A stretch of DNA of 44,071 bases from the NCBI GenBank assembly GCA_037447655.1, contig JBBHKE010001377.1:500241-544311 (forward strand), read 5' to 3'. Under the pieces are notes generated by a model. The model worked only from the letters and a program-made list of their open reading frames with translations, did no database searches and was not told where the DNA came from. The position numbers and the translations under genes were made by a program. Positions within the stretch are counted from its first letter, which is position 1. Each line of letters begins with the position of its first letter. This document shows, piece by piece, positions 30,004-41,618 of the stretch. This DNA comes from Zygnema cylindricum (lineage: Eukaryota; Streptophyta; Zygnematophyceae; Zygnematales; Zygnemataceae).

Positions 30004-32164
30004 ACAATTCATAAAATAGATTAAACTTTCTACGACCTGTCTATAAGGGATAGACTTCATAAACTCTCTTTCCTCTGGACTCATCTAATCATCTTAGATC
30101 ATCACTCCTCCTTCTACACTCCCATCACTTACTTTTTTCAAGTCCATGGGAGTGGTACAACTGTTAGCATTTTCCATCCGGAATCCATCCGGAATTTCTC
30201 AAGCATATTACGTATTCCTTCTTTTTCAGTAAGTCTGATAATCTTCTTACCCCTATCTCTCTCCATTTGAATCCCCAAAATATATCTTGCCTCTCGTTGA
30301 TCCTTCATATCAAATTTGGTTCTAAGATCTCTCTTTAACTTATTTATCTTTTCCAAAGATTTACTCAACACATGCAGATCATCCACATATATTGCAATGA
30401 AAATGACACCATTCTCATCTTCAAACATATAGATAGAATGGTCAAAGCTGATACAGATATATCCCAGACCGGTAAGAAGCTCATCTAGTTTCTTATTCCA
30501 CTGTGGGGGAGCCTGCTTCAGTCCATATAAGGACTTTATGAGCTTGCACACTTTGCTCTCTTCTCCTTCTTCCACACACCCCTCCGGTTGTCTCATGAAA
30601 ATTTCTTCCTCTAACTCAACATTAAGAAAAGCAATCTTAATGTCCATCTAGTGGATTTCCATGTCTTCTGCTGTTGCCTGACTGAGGAGAATCCTTATTG
30701 ATGGAAACTAAACAACTGGAGCAAAGGTCTCCTTATAGTCAATCCCCTCTTTTTGGGTGAACCCCTTCGCTACCAATCGAGCCTTATATCTCTCAATGGT
30801 ATAATCTGGGTTTAGTTTTAGTTTAAATACCCATTTACACCCGATAGGTTTTCTGTGTGGAGGACAATGTGCTAGTTCCCAATTATTTGTTTCCATGATA
30901 GAAGCCATCTCATCATTTATGGCTCTAATCCATCTTTATTTTTGTGGACAATTCACTGCCTCTGAGTTAGACTAAGGCTCATCTGGTTGAGATAGCTTAG
31001 TTACCTTATGAGAAGCTTCTTTTTCCTGTATCCTTTTGCTGCTCCTTCTTCCTCCCTCAAACTCCGAAGCCGGAATGGATGGAAGTCTTAGATTTCTTCT
31101 CACTGTCTAATCGGCTCCCTTGTCCATGGGAGCCAGTTCTTGTCCCGCTTCTTCTATCTCCTCAAAGTCCATAGGAGTATGTGATGTTTCTACTGAGTCT
31201 CTTGCATCATGGATCTCCCCTGAAAGTGCAATCACGGTTTCACCCATGTCCCTTTCGAGAACGACCGAGTTCTCCTCACTTTCGGACTCGAATCTGATAT
31301 TTATCTTCTTTGTATATTTGAAGGGATCAATTGACTTTCCTTCATCCATGACAACTAGGTGTTTGACCACGATGATATCCTTCTTTGCTATGTCATAGAC
31401 TCTATACCCGTTAACATTCTCATCATATCCCACAAAGTATCCAGGTTTTACCTTAACATCTAGTTTCTAGTTTTTCCTATCCGTGTCAAGACTGTAAACT
31501 TGGCTAGCGAACACTTTAAGGTGTGAAATATCTAGTTTCTTTCCAACCCATCTCTCATCAGGTGTCACTCCCTTTACAACTGAGGTAAGGACTCTATTCT
31601 TAATGTAGTTTGCACAGTTCATTGCTTTTGTCCAAAATCTCTTTCCTATTTTCTTGTCCGCCAACATATTGCCTGCACTATCTCCAAGTGTTTAATTCAA
31701 TCTCTCAGCTACTCCATTTTGTTCTGGGTTATAGGGCACGGTTTTCTGGTGCTGCACTCCCTCATCTCTCGGATATATCCTCAAACTTGTTAGAGGTATA
31801 TTACCCCCCATTATCACTCATAATCCTTTTAATGGGGTTTCATGCAACTTCTCACTCTAAGCTATATATTTATTGAAGTAAGTTGATGCTTTAGACTTTG
31901 TTTTCAGAAAGTAGACTCTAAAGTATCTAGACGTCATCGATTATTGTCATCATAAACCTCTTTCCTCCAACCAAAGGTACTTTTGTTGGTCCCCGAATAT
32001 CTATGTTGACCAAATCTAACACTTTATCACCTCTATATGTGGCGGCTTTAGGAAAGGGAAGTTTGTGAGCCTTACCTTGAGCACAGCCACTACAATCATC
32101 AATCATTTCATTATCCCCAAGTTGAATGCCTTCTACTTCCCCAAACTTTTTCATTTCGCTTAAC
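30004..32164 (-). pseudogene. Copia family B element B1: RT and integrase part
   Basis: The RT region (30004-30960) has the Asp of MDIKIAFLNV at 30645, SLYGLKQAP and YVDD at 30378-30389. The integrase C-terminal part at 31467-31740 keeps the catalytic-region NGVAERLN with Glu intact, unlike both family A copies. RSDNGG-type and zinc-finger (CSGCAQGKAHKLPFP) blocks reach to 32154. Frames are broken in several places. The element is a related but distinct lineage from A1/A2 and lacks RNase H and its 3' LTR. It is interrupted at TTAAC (32160-32164) by element A2 and resumes at 39495. Confidence 0.85.
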
Positions 32165-33232
32165 TAAAACTTTGAGACCTCCATAAGTCCTCAGAGTGGA
32201 CTGCTTCCAAGAAACCTCTAAGATAACCCTGATCCCTTTGTGTTTCAGCAAGAAAAATTGCCACCCTGGCAGAAAAAAACTTTGACCAACTTCACCTCTG
32301 TGAAAGCAAGACTCCCCTAAGTGAATAGCAAAAAGAATCTCTGAATTTGCTCCCCTGAGCAGTAAGTTATGGAGGGTCAAAGTTGACCTTTTGTACAGAA
32401 GCTCTTTGGGAGAGAGGGTCCTATCTCCTAATTTTTCTAAGTCTTATCTCTCTCACAGACTCTATCTACTGATGTGCGGAGCCAATTAGATTACACTTCT
32501 GTACACAAAAGTACAAATGTCGGTGTACTTTCTGTACGAACATTGTACGACATGTCCTAAATGTTGACATGTGGCATATTCGGATACGCTCTGTTAATCC
32601 TCGCAGATGCCGCGATCCAATGTCACTCTGCCACGTGTCATCGGATGTGGTGATGACCAAAAACCGCCGAGATCCTCTTCTGCGATCTCCGCATTTAATT
32701 CCGGCCGTCCGATTAAATTCACATTTAATCATAGCCGTAATAAATATATACGCGGTATTCATTTCGCTAAAGAATTAAATGCGCGGTATTCGTTTCTAAT
32801 CCATATTGTAATCCGTACTTTTACATGAATGAATCTCTGTGTCCCGTAAACAGTTTTAGTTAAATGAATAATCCTACGTGTTAATGTTTAACTAAGTATC
32901 AAACCCCACATTACGTAACACTAGGTCTAAACTTAACAGATTAGGCTACCGGCTACCGGCAACTTATCGTCCGGCAGGTACCAAGATCAAATCCTGGAGG
33001 CATCATGTATTCTTTTATTAAATAAACCCCTAATGGTAAATAAATTAATATCTATATCCCGTAAACCTTTGGATAGCCTAGGTAGCCATGGCTTTTGCTT
33101 CCTCTCCAATTTCTCAATGACTGCGACAAGTTTGAGAGTAGGAGAGAGAAGTTAGAGGTAGACTGCCTCGACTTCTTTCTAAATTTTTGTTTAGACCTAG
33201 AGATTACTTTAAAAGGACCATTAATTTCTACA
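32165..33232 (-). repeat. Family A LTR (3' side of A2; looks like a solo LTR)
   Basis: 1068 bp, begins TAAAACTTTG (the usual TG mutated to TA) and ends TCTACA. TTAAC stands on both sides. Positions 32165-32963 differ clearly (about 10-15 percent) from the partner LTR at 38427, but the last 269 bp are identical to it, which marks a recombination boundary near 32963. Confidence 0.88.
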
Positions 33233-33636
33233 TTAACGTATCAAAATGCACATGCCCGAACCGCTTATGCCAAATCATCAACTTAGGAACACCAACATAG
33301 TTAGCATTTTTCTTTTCATTGCCCAGGTTAAGCCTAAACATTCCTTAGCTACCCTTATCTACCATGAAGTAAACTTAATCCCCATACTTAGCTTTAAAGA
33401 CTCCCTTTCTGGTGAAGGTATCAAACTCGTTGTCATCTAACACAGACGTAGAGACAATATTTTTACTCAGCTGAGGTATGTAGAGTACATCTGAGAATGT
33501 AAGTATAGATGTCTTACCCTCCACTAAGACTTTGACTAGATCTGTACTAACCACACTCCCATCCCTATACTCTATCTCTACAGTAGGGATCTTTCTTAGC
33601 TTAGTGAAGAGTTCTTTATCACGACATAAATGCATG
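33233..33636 (-). pseudogene. Copied fragment of B1 (protease to integrase zinc finger)
   Basis: This 404-bp segment starts with TTAAC and encodes, on the minus strand, the post-protease region from MHLCRDKELFTKL onward to a degenerate H-x-H part of the integrase zinc finger. It is identical to 39495-39898 on reading. It stops abruptly at GCATGG, where a truncated LTR follows. Confidence 0.8.
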
Positions 33637-34075
33637 GCTTGTCCGTACCTTAATCCGTACTTTTACATAACCGAACCTATGTGTCCTGTAAATATTTTCC
33701 GTTAAATGAATTTGTTAGTGTAGAAATGTTTATTTAATTATCAAACACTATATAATATAATACTAGTCATAGACTAAATGGATAGAGCTACCGGCTACCA
33801 GCGGCTTAAACGGCTGGTAGATACCATGATCAAATCTTGGGACCAACAACTTTACTTTTAGTGAATCAACTAATTTACTACCGTAAATCAACTAATCTAC
33901 TACCCGTAAATCTCAGGATAGCATAGACAGCCATGGCTCTAGCTTCCTCTCCGACTTTCAGTGAGTGCAACAAGTGTGGGAGTTGAAGAGAGAAGTTAGA
34001 GGCAGAGTGCCTTGGCTTCTTTTCTACATTTTATTTTAGACCTAGAAAATACTAAAAGAACCATCAATTTCTACA
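33637..34075 (-). repeat. Truncated family A LTR
   Basis: This 439-bp segment corresponds to the U3-side (right, + strand) part of the LTR, beginning within the GTCCGTACCTTAATCCGTAC block and ending TCTACA before a polypurine tract. It is identical to 39899-40337. It lacks the left 60 percent of the LTR including U5. Confidence 0.82.
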
Positions 34076-35730
34076 CTCCCCTTATTTTTTACTCAATCTT
34101 CAATTTTAGACCACACTTCTCCTGGTAGAAAATTAGCTTAGGGGAAGGCACAAGTTTGATCATCATATCCGCTACCATCTCGCTATCTGGTCGGTACTCT
34201 AATTTGATTATTTTGTTTTCTACTTTCTCTCTAACAAAGCTAAGTCTGATGTCCATGTGTTGGGCTTTAAAATGATGTTTAGGATTGGCAGAAATAGCGA
34301 TTGATGCTTGATTATCACAAAAAAAATTCTGCACACCACTCTTAAGGTAACTAAGCTCACCAAGAAAAGACTTGACCCACATCAATTATTTTACAGCAGA
34401 GCAAGAGGCCATATACTCAACCTCCATGGTGGACTGAACAATACCCTTATGTTGTTTGCTAATCCAACAACAAGCCCCATCACCCACATATAATACATAT
34501 CCAGAAGTACATCTCCTCCTCGGAGCATCACCATAACTGACATCACTCCAAGTACTGATGTTAGTATTCTCCCCACCCAAATGCAACCATAGATCCCTAG
34601 TTCCTATCAAATATCTAAGAACTCTCTTAGCTGCCTCCGAATCCCTCTAAGTGGGAGCATTTAGACTTCTACTTAGTACTCCTACAGCTGCAGCTAAATC
34701 TGGCCAGGTACAATTCATAAAATAGATTAGGCTTCCCACTACTTGCCTGTAAGGAATAGTCTGCATGAACTTCTGTTCATTAAGAAATAATTCCTCGTCT
34801 AAGACTATGACTCATTCTTCCTCACTCCCCTCACTTCCCTTCTTTAACTCCATTGGAGTTGTACAACTATTAGCTTTATCCATCTGAAGTTTGTCAAGCA
34901 TGTTCCCTATTCCTTCTTTTTGAGTCAATCTTATAATCTTTCTTTTTCGGTCTTTTTCTACTTGAATTCCTAAAATATATTTTGCTTCCCCCATATCCTT
35001 CATTTCAAATCTCCCCTTAAGATGAGTTTTCAGTTTATTAATTTTTTCCATTGATTTACTTAAAACAAGCAAATCATCAACATAAATTGCAATAAATATA
35101 AAACCTTCCTCATCTTCGAAAACATAGATTGAGTGAGCTGAGCTGATCCAGATATATCCCTGACCGGTAAGAAACTCATCAAGCTTGTTATTCCACTGTC
35201 GAGGAGCTTTTTTCAAACCATAAAGAGATTTAATCAGCCGACATACCTTACTCTCCTCTCCTTCCTCCACAAACCCTTCGAGTTGTCGCATGAAGATCTC
35301 CTCTTCTAATTCTCTATGCAAAAGTCTGTTTTGATGTCCATTTGGTGCACTTCTATATCTTCCGCTGCTGCCAGACTAAGAAGTATGCGGACTGAGGGAA
35401 ATCAGACGACCGGTCTAAGGTTTCTTCGTAGTCAATTCCCTCCTTTTTCTGTAAATCCCTTTGCCACTAGTCTGGCCTTGTAGCGCTTGATTGTGTTATC
35501 TGGGTTCAGTTTTAATTTGAAATCACACTTACAACTGATTGGTTTTCGGTTAGGTGGACAATCCACCAGCTCCCAAGTATCGGCTGCCATAATTGAGGCG
35601 ATCTCTTCATTGATGGCTGTCTTCCACCGGTTTCTTTCTGGACACGTCATTGCCTCTCCATAAGTCTGAGGATCATCTTGATAAGATAGTTTTGTTACCT
35701 TGTTATTAACCTGTTTTTCTTGCAATCTTT
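34076..35730 (-). pseudogene. Copia A2 reverse transcriptase and RNase H, broken
   Basis: RNase H at 34089-34610 (TWSDVSYGD, STMEVEYMA, CDNQASIAIS). RT at 34730-35725 with SLYGLKKAP and YVDD at 35073-35084. A frameshift near 35322-35430 separates the N-terminal RT part ([19 protein letters not shown]), and stops occur near 34650 and 34810. The first 117 bp (34076-34192) belong to the identical block shared with A3. Confidence 0.85.
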
Positions 35731-37290
35731 TGCTACATCTCCTCCGCCCCTCAAAATCTGAGGTCGGATTAGATCGTTATCGTGGATTCTTTCGAACAAA
35801 CTCGGCTTCTTCCCTATCTCTTGATTCCGAATCAATTTCCACCACGTCTTCCGCTTACAGTAGAGTTGTCATCGAAGTTTCCACAGCCGAGTTCTTTTCG
35901 GTTTGATTTGTACCTGCAAGAATGTCATCTTCTCTAAAACCTGGATAGTTAGGAAGCTCAAAGTTATCGGAACTTTCTGACTCAACTCTGATTTTTACTG
36001 AATTTGTATATTTGAAGGGATCCACACACTTTCGTTCAACCATAACTACTAGATGCTTTACTAAGATTATATCTTCCCTTTTTAGATCATAAACTCTATA
36101 TTCTTTAACATCCTCATCATATCCTAATAAGTATCCCGGTTTTCCTTTAGGATCTACCTTCCAATTAGACTGATCTGTATCTAGACTGAATACTTGACTG
36201 CCGAAAACCTTTAAGTGAGATAAGTCAGGTTTCCGGCCTCTCCATCTCTCATAAGATGTATGATCTTTTATAGCTCAATTAAGAATTCTATTTTTGAGGT
36301 AATTAGCACAATTATTTGCTTTTGCCCAAAACCTTTTTCCTATCTTTTTATCAGACAACATACTTCTAGCACTATCATTTAGTGTTCTATTTAACCTTTT
36401 AGCTACCCCATTCTGTTCCAGGTTTTCTGGAACTGTCTTTTGGTGTTGGACCCCAACTTCCCTCACAAAATTCTCAAACTGGTTCGAAGTATACTCTTCA
36501 CCATTGTCACTCCTTACTCTCTAGATTGGAGTTTCATGGAGTTTTTCGCTCTATGCTTTATATTGTCTAAAACAATCCTGAGCGTTAGACTTGTTTTGCA
36601 AAAAATACACTCGGGAATACCGAGACTAATCATAAGTGATAGTCATCATAAATCTCTTCCCCGCCGGTGAGGGCACTTTAGCCGGTCCCCAAATATCTGT
36701 GTGTATCAGATCTAGAATTTTTTCTCACTTATAGGTGGCTGTTTAAGGAAAGGGTAATCTCTGTGTTTTACCTTGAGCACATCCACTAGAATCACTTATA
36801 TTATCACTCTCACTGAACTGAATCCCTTCCACCACTCCTATCTTTTTCATCTCTATTAACTTATATAGATTCACATGCCCAAGCCTCTTATGCCACATCA
36901 TAATATCATGAACAACTGCATAATAAAGTTTCTTCGTTTCATTATTTTAAATCAACCTAAACATTCCATGGTTACCTTTCTCAGCAATGAAATAGACATC
37001 CTCGTCAAAACTAGCAGTAAAGACTCCTTCCCTAGTGCTAGTAAAAAAACACTGATAATCTAATACAGATGTAGAGATGAGGTTTTTGTTCAGCTTCGGA
37101 ATAAACAATACATCGGAGAATGTTACTATGGATGTCTTTCCTTCTACTAACACTTTCAGATCTACCGATCCTTCAAGAGTAGTGGTGACTATACTCCCAT
37201 TCCCGTACTCTATCTCTAGAGTGGGAATATTTTTTATCTTAGTGAACAGGTGCCTATCGTTACATATGTGCATGGAGGCACCTGAATCTA
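35731..37290 (-). pseudogene. Copia A2 protease and integrase region, broken
   Basis: The protease signature IVDSGASMHIC lies near 37268-37300 with its preceding Trp intact. The zinc finger region (WHKRLGH at about 36880-36900; the first Cys of the C-X2-C pair is Ser) and a decayed catalytic core follow. At 36398-36400 the catalytic Glu position is Lys (NGVAKRLN), a single-base change from GAA to AAA. Multiple stops lie between 36500 and 36940. Confidence 0.85.
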
Positions 37291-38446
37291 CAATCCAGCC
37301 TACTTCACCTTTGAATCCACCGTAAGCACATTTTTGCCTTCGTGGAATTTCAACCTCGTTTTTTGCCTCCAACTCCTCATCCAAAAAGAGCTCATCGTCC
37401 TCATCCTCGGATTCCACCTCATGTACTTGTGTTACAAGGGCCTTTTTCTTTCCTCTCAAGGTACCAGCGGTCTGCCCTTCCTTTAACCGAAGCTCGGTTA
37501 GCTTAGTGCACTCTGCCATATAGTGCCCAAGATTCTTACAAACATGACATAAACATTTGGGAGCCCTTGGTCCGAACTCCTCAATCTGATTTTTCTGCTC
37601 CCTCCCCCCATAGTTTCTGGCCGGTTTCCGAGAATCCTTGTTCCTCCAATCGGTAGCAGTTGCCAAGGCTTGGCCACTCTTTCCTCCCCTTCGGTTCTCA
37701 ATCGTATTCTACCGAACAAGAATCATCCCTACCACTGAGTTCCATATGCACCTTGAGTCCGGCAAGTCCTGCACACGGTTGACTATGTTTTCAAACTCAT
37801 CAGGTAACTTCATCAGTAAACAGTTAACCTTTTCTTTTTCACTAAAATCTTCTCCCGCACTCTCTAGCTCCATGAAGAGTGTAGCAAGCTCATTGCAAAA
37901 ATCCAACATCTTCCCCCGTTTGTATACATACTCCTTAACTTTCTGATCAGCCAACTGTTGTTGCTTAATCGTACCACTTCGGTACATCTGTATGAGAGCC
38001 ATCCACAGATGGGATGCCCTTTCTACCCGCAAATGACGACATGCAAGTCTTTGAGTATGATGGCCTAGGATAAAATGCTTTGCCGCCATATTGTTGAAAT
38101 CCCAAGATTGAGTATTATTATGTTCGTTCCTTGGAATAGGTGACATGAATACTGAACCAATTGCTATTGGTGTGGTCGTCTCCTTCTCCGCTCCTTTGTC
38201 CACCACCTCTTTTTCTTTTGTCTCCTTTGTTGAAGATGGATATGCTTTCTTTGTGAAAAATGCTTCCTTCAAACCTTGGAGGAATTCAAAGACTTGATGG
38301 ACGACCAATCTTCCACTCACTATCCCCCAAAACCTTTTTTCGCATAAAGCTCCTATCATCATACTTTCCCAGTATATGAAGCCAGTTCTATTAAAGATTG
38401 GTACCCTAGAGGGTGGGCCGATAACCTGAAAATCTGAGACCACCAT
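37291..38446 (-). pseudogene. Copia A2 gag, nearly open
   Basis: From ATG at 38446 inside the LTR the frame runs 245 codons through the primer site and gag (WDFNNMAAKHF, MLDFCNELATLFMELESAG, DEFENIVNRVQDLPDS) to one TAG at about 37706 (GAG in A1). It resumes in the same frame through the zinc knuckle CHVCKNLGHYMAEC into protease. Gag and pol therefore share one frame in this family, as is usual for Copia elements. In this copy the ATG within the primer site is ATC, so only the LTR ATG could start it. Confidence 0.85.
38412..38426 (-). other. Primer-binding site of A2 (anticodon-loop type, one mismatch)
   Basis: The + strand GGTGGGCCGATAACC abuts the LTR at 38427. It differs from the initiator tRNA-Met anticodon stem-loop by C to G at the first anticodon base. 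This supports the half-tRNA primer assignment made for A1. Confidence 0.8.
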
Positions 38447-39494
38447 AAGTCCTCAGAGTGGACAGCTTCGAAGAAGACTCTAGGATAACCGTGACCCCTT
38501 TGTATTTCAGCAAGAAAAACCACCACCCTGGGAGACAAAAACTCTTTCCAACTTCAACCCTGTGAAGGTAAGACTCCCTTGAGTCGATAGCAAAAAGAAT
38601 CTCTGAATTTGCTCCCCTGAGCAGTAAGTTATGGAGTGTCAAAGTTGACCTTTTGTAGAGAAGCTCTCTGGGAGAGAGGGTCCTATCTCCTAATTTTTCT
38701 AAGTCCTATCTCTTTCACAGACTCTATATAGTGATGTACTGAGCCAATCAGATTACACTTTCGTACACATAAGTACAGCTGCCGCTGTACTTTCTGTACG
38801 AACATTGTACGACATGGCCTAAATGTCGACAGGTGGTATAAACTGATTCGCTCCCTTAATCCTCGGAGATGCCGCGATCCAATGTCATTCCGCCATGTGT
38901 CATCTGATACAAGGATGACCAAAAACCGTGGAGATCCTCTTCCGCGATCCCGACTTTTTATTCTGGCCGTCGGATTAAATTCACATTTAATCGTAGCCGT
39001 AATAAATACATACGCGGTATTCGTTTTGCTAAAGAATTAAATGCGAAGTATTCGTTTCTAATCCATACTGTAATCCGTACTTTTACATTAATGGATCTAT
39101 GTCTCTCGTAAACAGTTTCAGTTAAATGAATAATCCTACGTGTTAATGTTTAGCTAAGTATCAAACCCCACATTACGTAACACTAGGTCTAGACTTAATG
39201 GATAAGGCTACCAGCTACCGACAGTTTATCGTCCGGCAGGTACCAAGATCAAATCCTGGAGGCATCATGTATTCTTTTATTAAATAAACCCCTAATGGTA
39301 AATAAATTAATATCTATATCCCGTAAACCTTTGGATAGCCTAGGTAGCCATGGCTTTTGCTTCCTCTCCAATTTCTCAATGACTGCGACAAGTTTGAGAG
39401 TAGGAGAGAGAAGTTAGAGGTAGACTGCCTCGACTTCTTTCTAAATTTTTGTTTAGACCTAGAGATTACTTTAAAAGGACCATTAATTTCTACA
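38427..39494 (-). repeat. 5' LTR of Copia A2
   Basis: 1068 bp, TGAAAATCTGAG to TCTACA, followed by TTAAC. It sits exactly 6262 bp from the LTR at 32165 with no net length difference. Confidence 0.9.
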
Positions 39495-39898
39495 TTAACG
39501 TATCAAAATGCACATGCCCGAACCGCTTATGCCAAATCATCAACTTAGGAACACCAACATAGTTAGCATTTTTCTTTTCATTGCCCAGGTTAAGCCTAAA
39601 CATTCCTTAGCTACCCTTATCTACCATGAAGTAAACTTAATCCCCATACTTAGCTTTAAAGACTCCCTTTCTGGTGAAGGTATCAAACTCGTTGTCATCT
39701 AACACAGACGTAGAGACAATATTTTTACTCAGCTGAGGTATGTAGAGTACATCTGAGAATGTAAGTATAGATGTCTTACCCTCCACTAAGACTTTGACTA
39801 GATCTGTACTAACCACACTCCCATCCCTATACTCTATCTCTACAGTAGGGATCTTTCTTAGCTTAGTGAAGAGTTCTTTATCACGACATAAATGCATG
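39495..39898 (-). pseudogene. B1 continuation (protease to integrase zinc finger)
   Basis: This is the expected continuation of B1 beyond the A2 insertion: it starts with the second TTAAC and encodes the region between protease and integrase. It ends at GCATGG, joined to a truncated family A LTR, so the gag and protease active site of B1 are missing. It is the likely source of the identical copy at 33233-33636. Confidence 0.8.
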
Positions 39899-40337
39899 GC
39901 TTGTCCGTACCTTAATCCGTACTTTTACATAACCGAACCTATGTGTCCTGTAAATATTTTCCGTTAAATGAATTTGTTAGTGTAGAAATGTTTATTTAAT
40001 TATCAAACACTATATAATATAATACTAGTCATAGACTAAATGGATAGAGCTACCGGCTACCAGCGGCTTAAACGGCTGGTAGATACCATGATCAAATCTT
40101 GGGACCAACAACTTTACTTTTAGTGAATCAACTAATTTACTACCGTAAATCAACTAATCTACTACCCGTAAATCTCAGGATAGCATAGACAGCCATGGCT
40201 CTAGCTTCCTCTCCGACTTTCAGTGAGTGCAACAAGTGTGGGAGTTGAAGAGAGAAGTTAGAGGCAGAGTGCCTTGGCTTCTTTTCTACATTTTATTTTA
40301 GACCTAGAAAATACTAAAAGAACCATCAATTTCTACA
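39899..40337 (-). repeat. Truncated LTR of Copia A3
   Basis: 439-bp partial LTR preceding a polypurine tract (40338-40350). It is the 3' LTR remnant of the A3 fragment, cut at its U5 side where it joins B1. Confidence 0.82.
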
Positions 40338-41618
40338 CTCCCCTTATTTTTTACTCAATCTTCAATTTTAGACCACACTTCTCCTGGTAGAAAATTAGCT
40401 TAGGGGAAGGCACAAGTTTGATCATCATATCCGCTACCATCTCGCTATCTGGTCAGTACTCTAATTTGATTATTTTGTTTTCTACTTTCTCTCTATCAAA
40501 GCTAAGTCTAATGTCCATGTGTTTGGCTTTAAAATGATGTTTAAGATTGGCAGAAATAGCGTTTGATGCTTGATTATCACAAAAAAAAATTTGCACACCA
40601 CTCTTAAGGTAACTAAGCTCACCAAGCAAAGACTTGACCCACATCAATTATTTTACAGCAGAGCAAGAGGCCATATACTGAACCTTCATGGTGGACTGAA
40701 CAATACCCTTATGCTGTTTGCTACTCCAACAACAAGCCCCATCACCCACATATAATACATATCCAGAAGTACATCACCTCATCGGAGCATCACCATAACT
40801 GACATCACTCCAAGTATTGATGTTAATATTCTCCCCACCCAAATGCAACCATAGATCCCTAGTTCCTATCAAATATCTAAGAACTCTCTTAGCTGCTTCC
40901 GAATCCCTCTAAGTGGGAGCATTTAGACTTCTACTTAGTACTCCTACAGCTGCAGCTAAATCTGGCCAGGTACAATTCATAAAATAGATTAGGCTTCCCA
41001 CTACTTGCCTGTAAGGAATAGTCTCCATGAACTTCAGTTCTTCACGACAAAATTCCTCGTCTAAGACTATGACTCTTTCTTCCTCACTCTCCTCACTTCC
41101 CTTCTTTAACTCCATTAGAGGTGTACAACTATTAGCTTTATCTATCTGAAATTTTTGCAACATGTTCCCTATTGCTTCATTTTGAGTCAGTCTTATAATC
41201 TTTCTTTCTCGGTCTCTTTCTACTTGAATTCCCAAAAAATATTTTGCCTCCCCCATATCCTTCATTTCAAATCTCCTCTTAAGATCGGTTTTTAGTTTAT
41301 TAATTTTTTCCATTGATTTACTTAAAAGAAGCAAATCATCAACATAAATTGCCATAAATATAACACCTTCCTCATCTTCAAAAACATAGATTCAGTGATC
41401 TAAGTTGATCGGGATGTATCACAGACCGGAAGAAACTCATCAAGCTTCTTTTTCCACTGTCGAGGCGCCTTTTTCAAACCATAAAGGGATTTGATCAGCC
41501 GACATACCTTACTCTCCTCTCCTTTTTCCACAAATCCTTCGAGTTGTCGCATGAAGATCTCCTCTTCTAATTCTCCGCGCAAAAAGGTTGTCTTGATGTC
41601 CATCTGGTGCACCTCCAT
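40338..41618 (-). pseudogene. Copia A3 fragment: RNase H and partial RT
   Basis: RNase H (CDNQASNAIS at about 40580, with RLSFDREKVENK) and RT with YVDD at 41335-41346 and SLYGLKKAP near 41480. It is about 5 percent diverged from A2 beyond the identical block. It ends abruptly within RT, just after EVHQMDIKTTFL read backwards, at 41618, where unrelated DNA begins. Gag, protease and integrase are absent. Confidence 0.85.

Larger units (their letters stand above)
32165..39494 (-). mobile_element. Copia family A element A2 inserted in B1, with internal insert
   Basis: The outer LTRs at 32165-33232 and 38427-39494 are each followed or preceded by TTAAC (32160-32164 and 39495-39499), a perfect 5-bp target duplication, and B1 sequence continues on both sides. 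A2 is therefore a complete insertion into B1. However, between its 3' LTR and its coding region lies 33233-34075: a second copy of the B1 flank (404 bp) plus a truncated LTR (439 bp). The block 32964-34192 reads identical to 39226-40454. Confidence 0.75.

Noticed and set aside
33095-33440. Two + strand frames repeated identically at 39357-39702
   Set aside because: They are antisense to LTR and pol sequence and repeat only because the 1229-bp block is duplicated.
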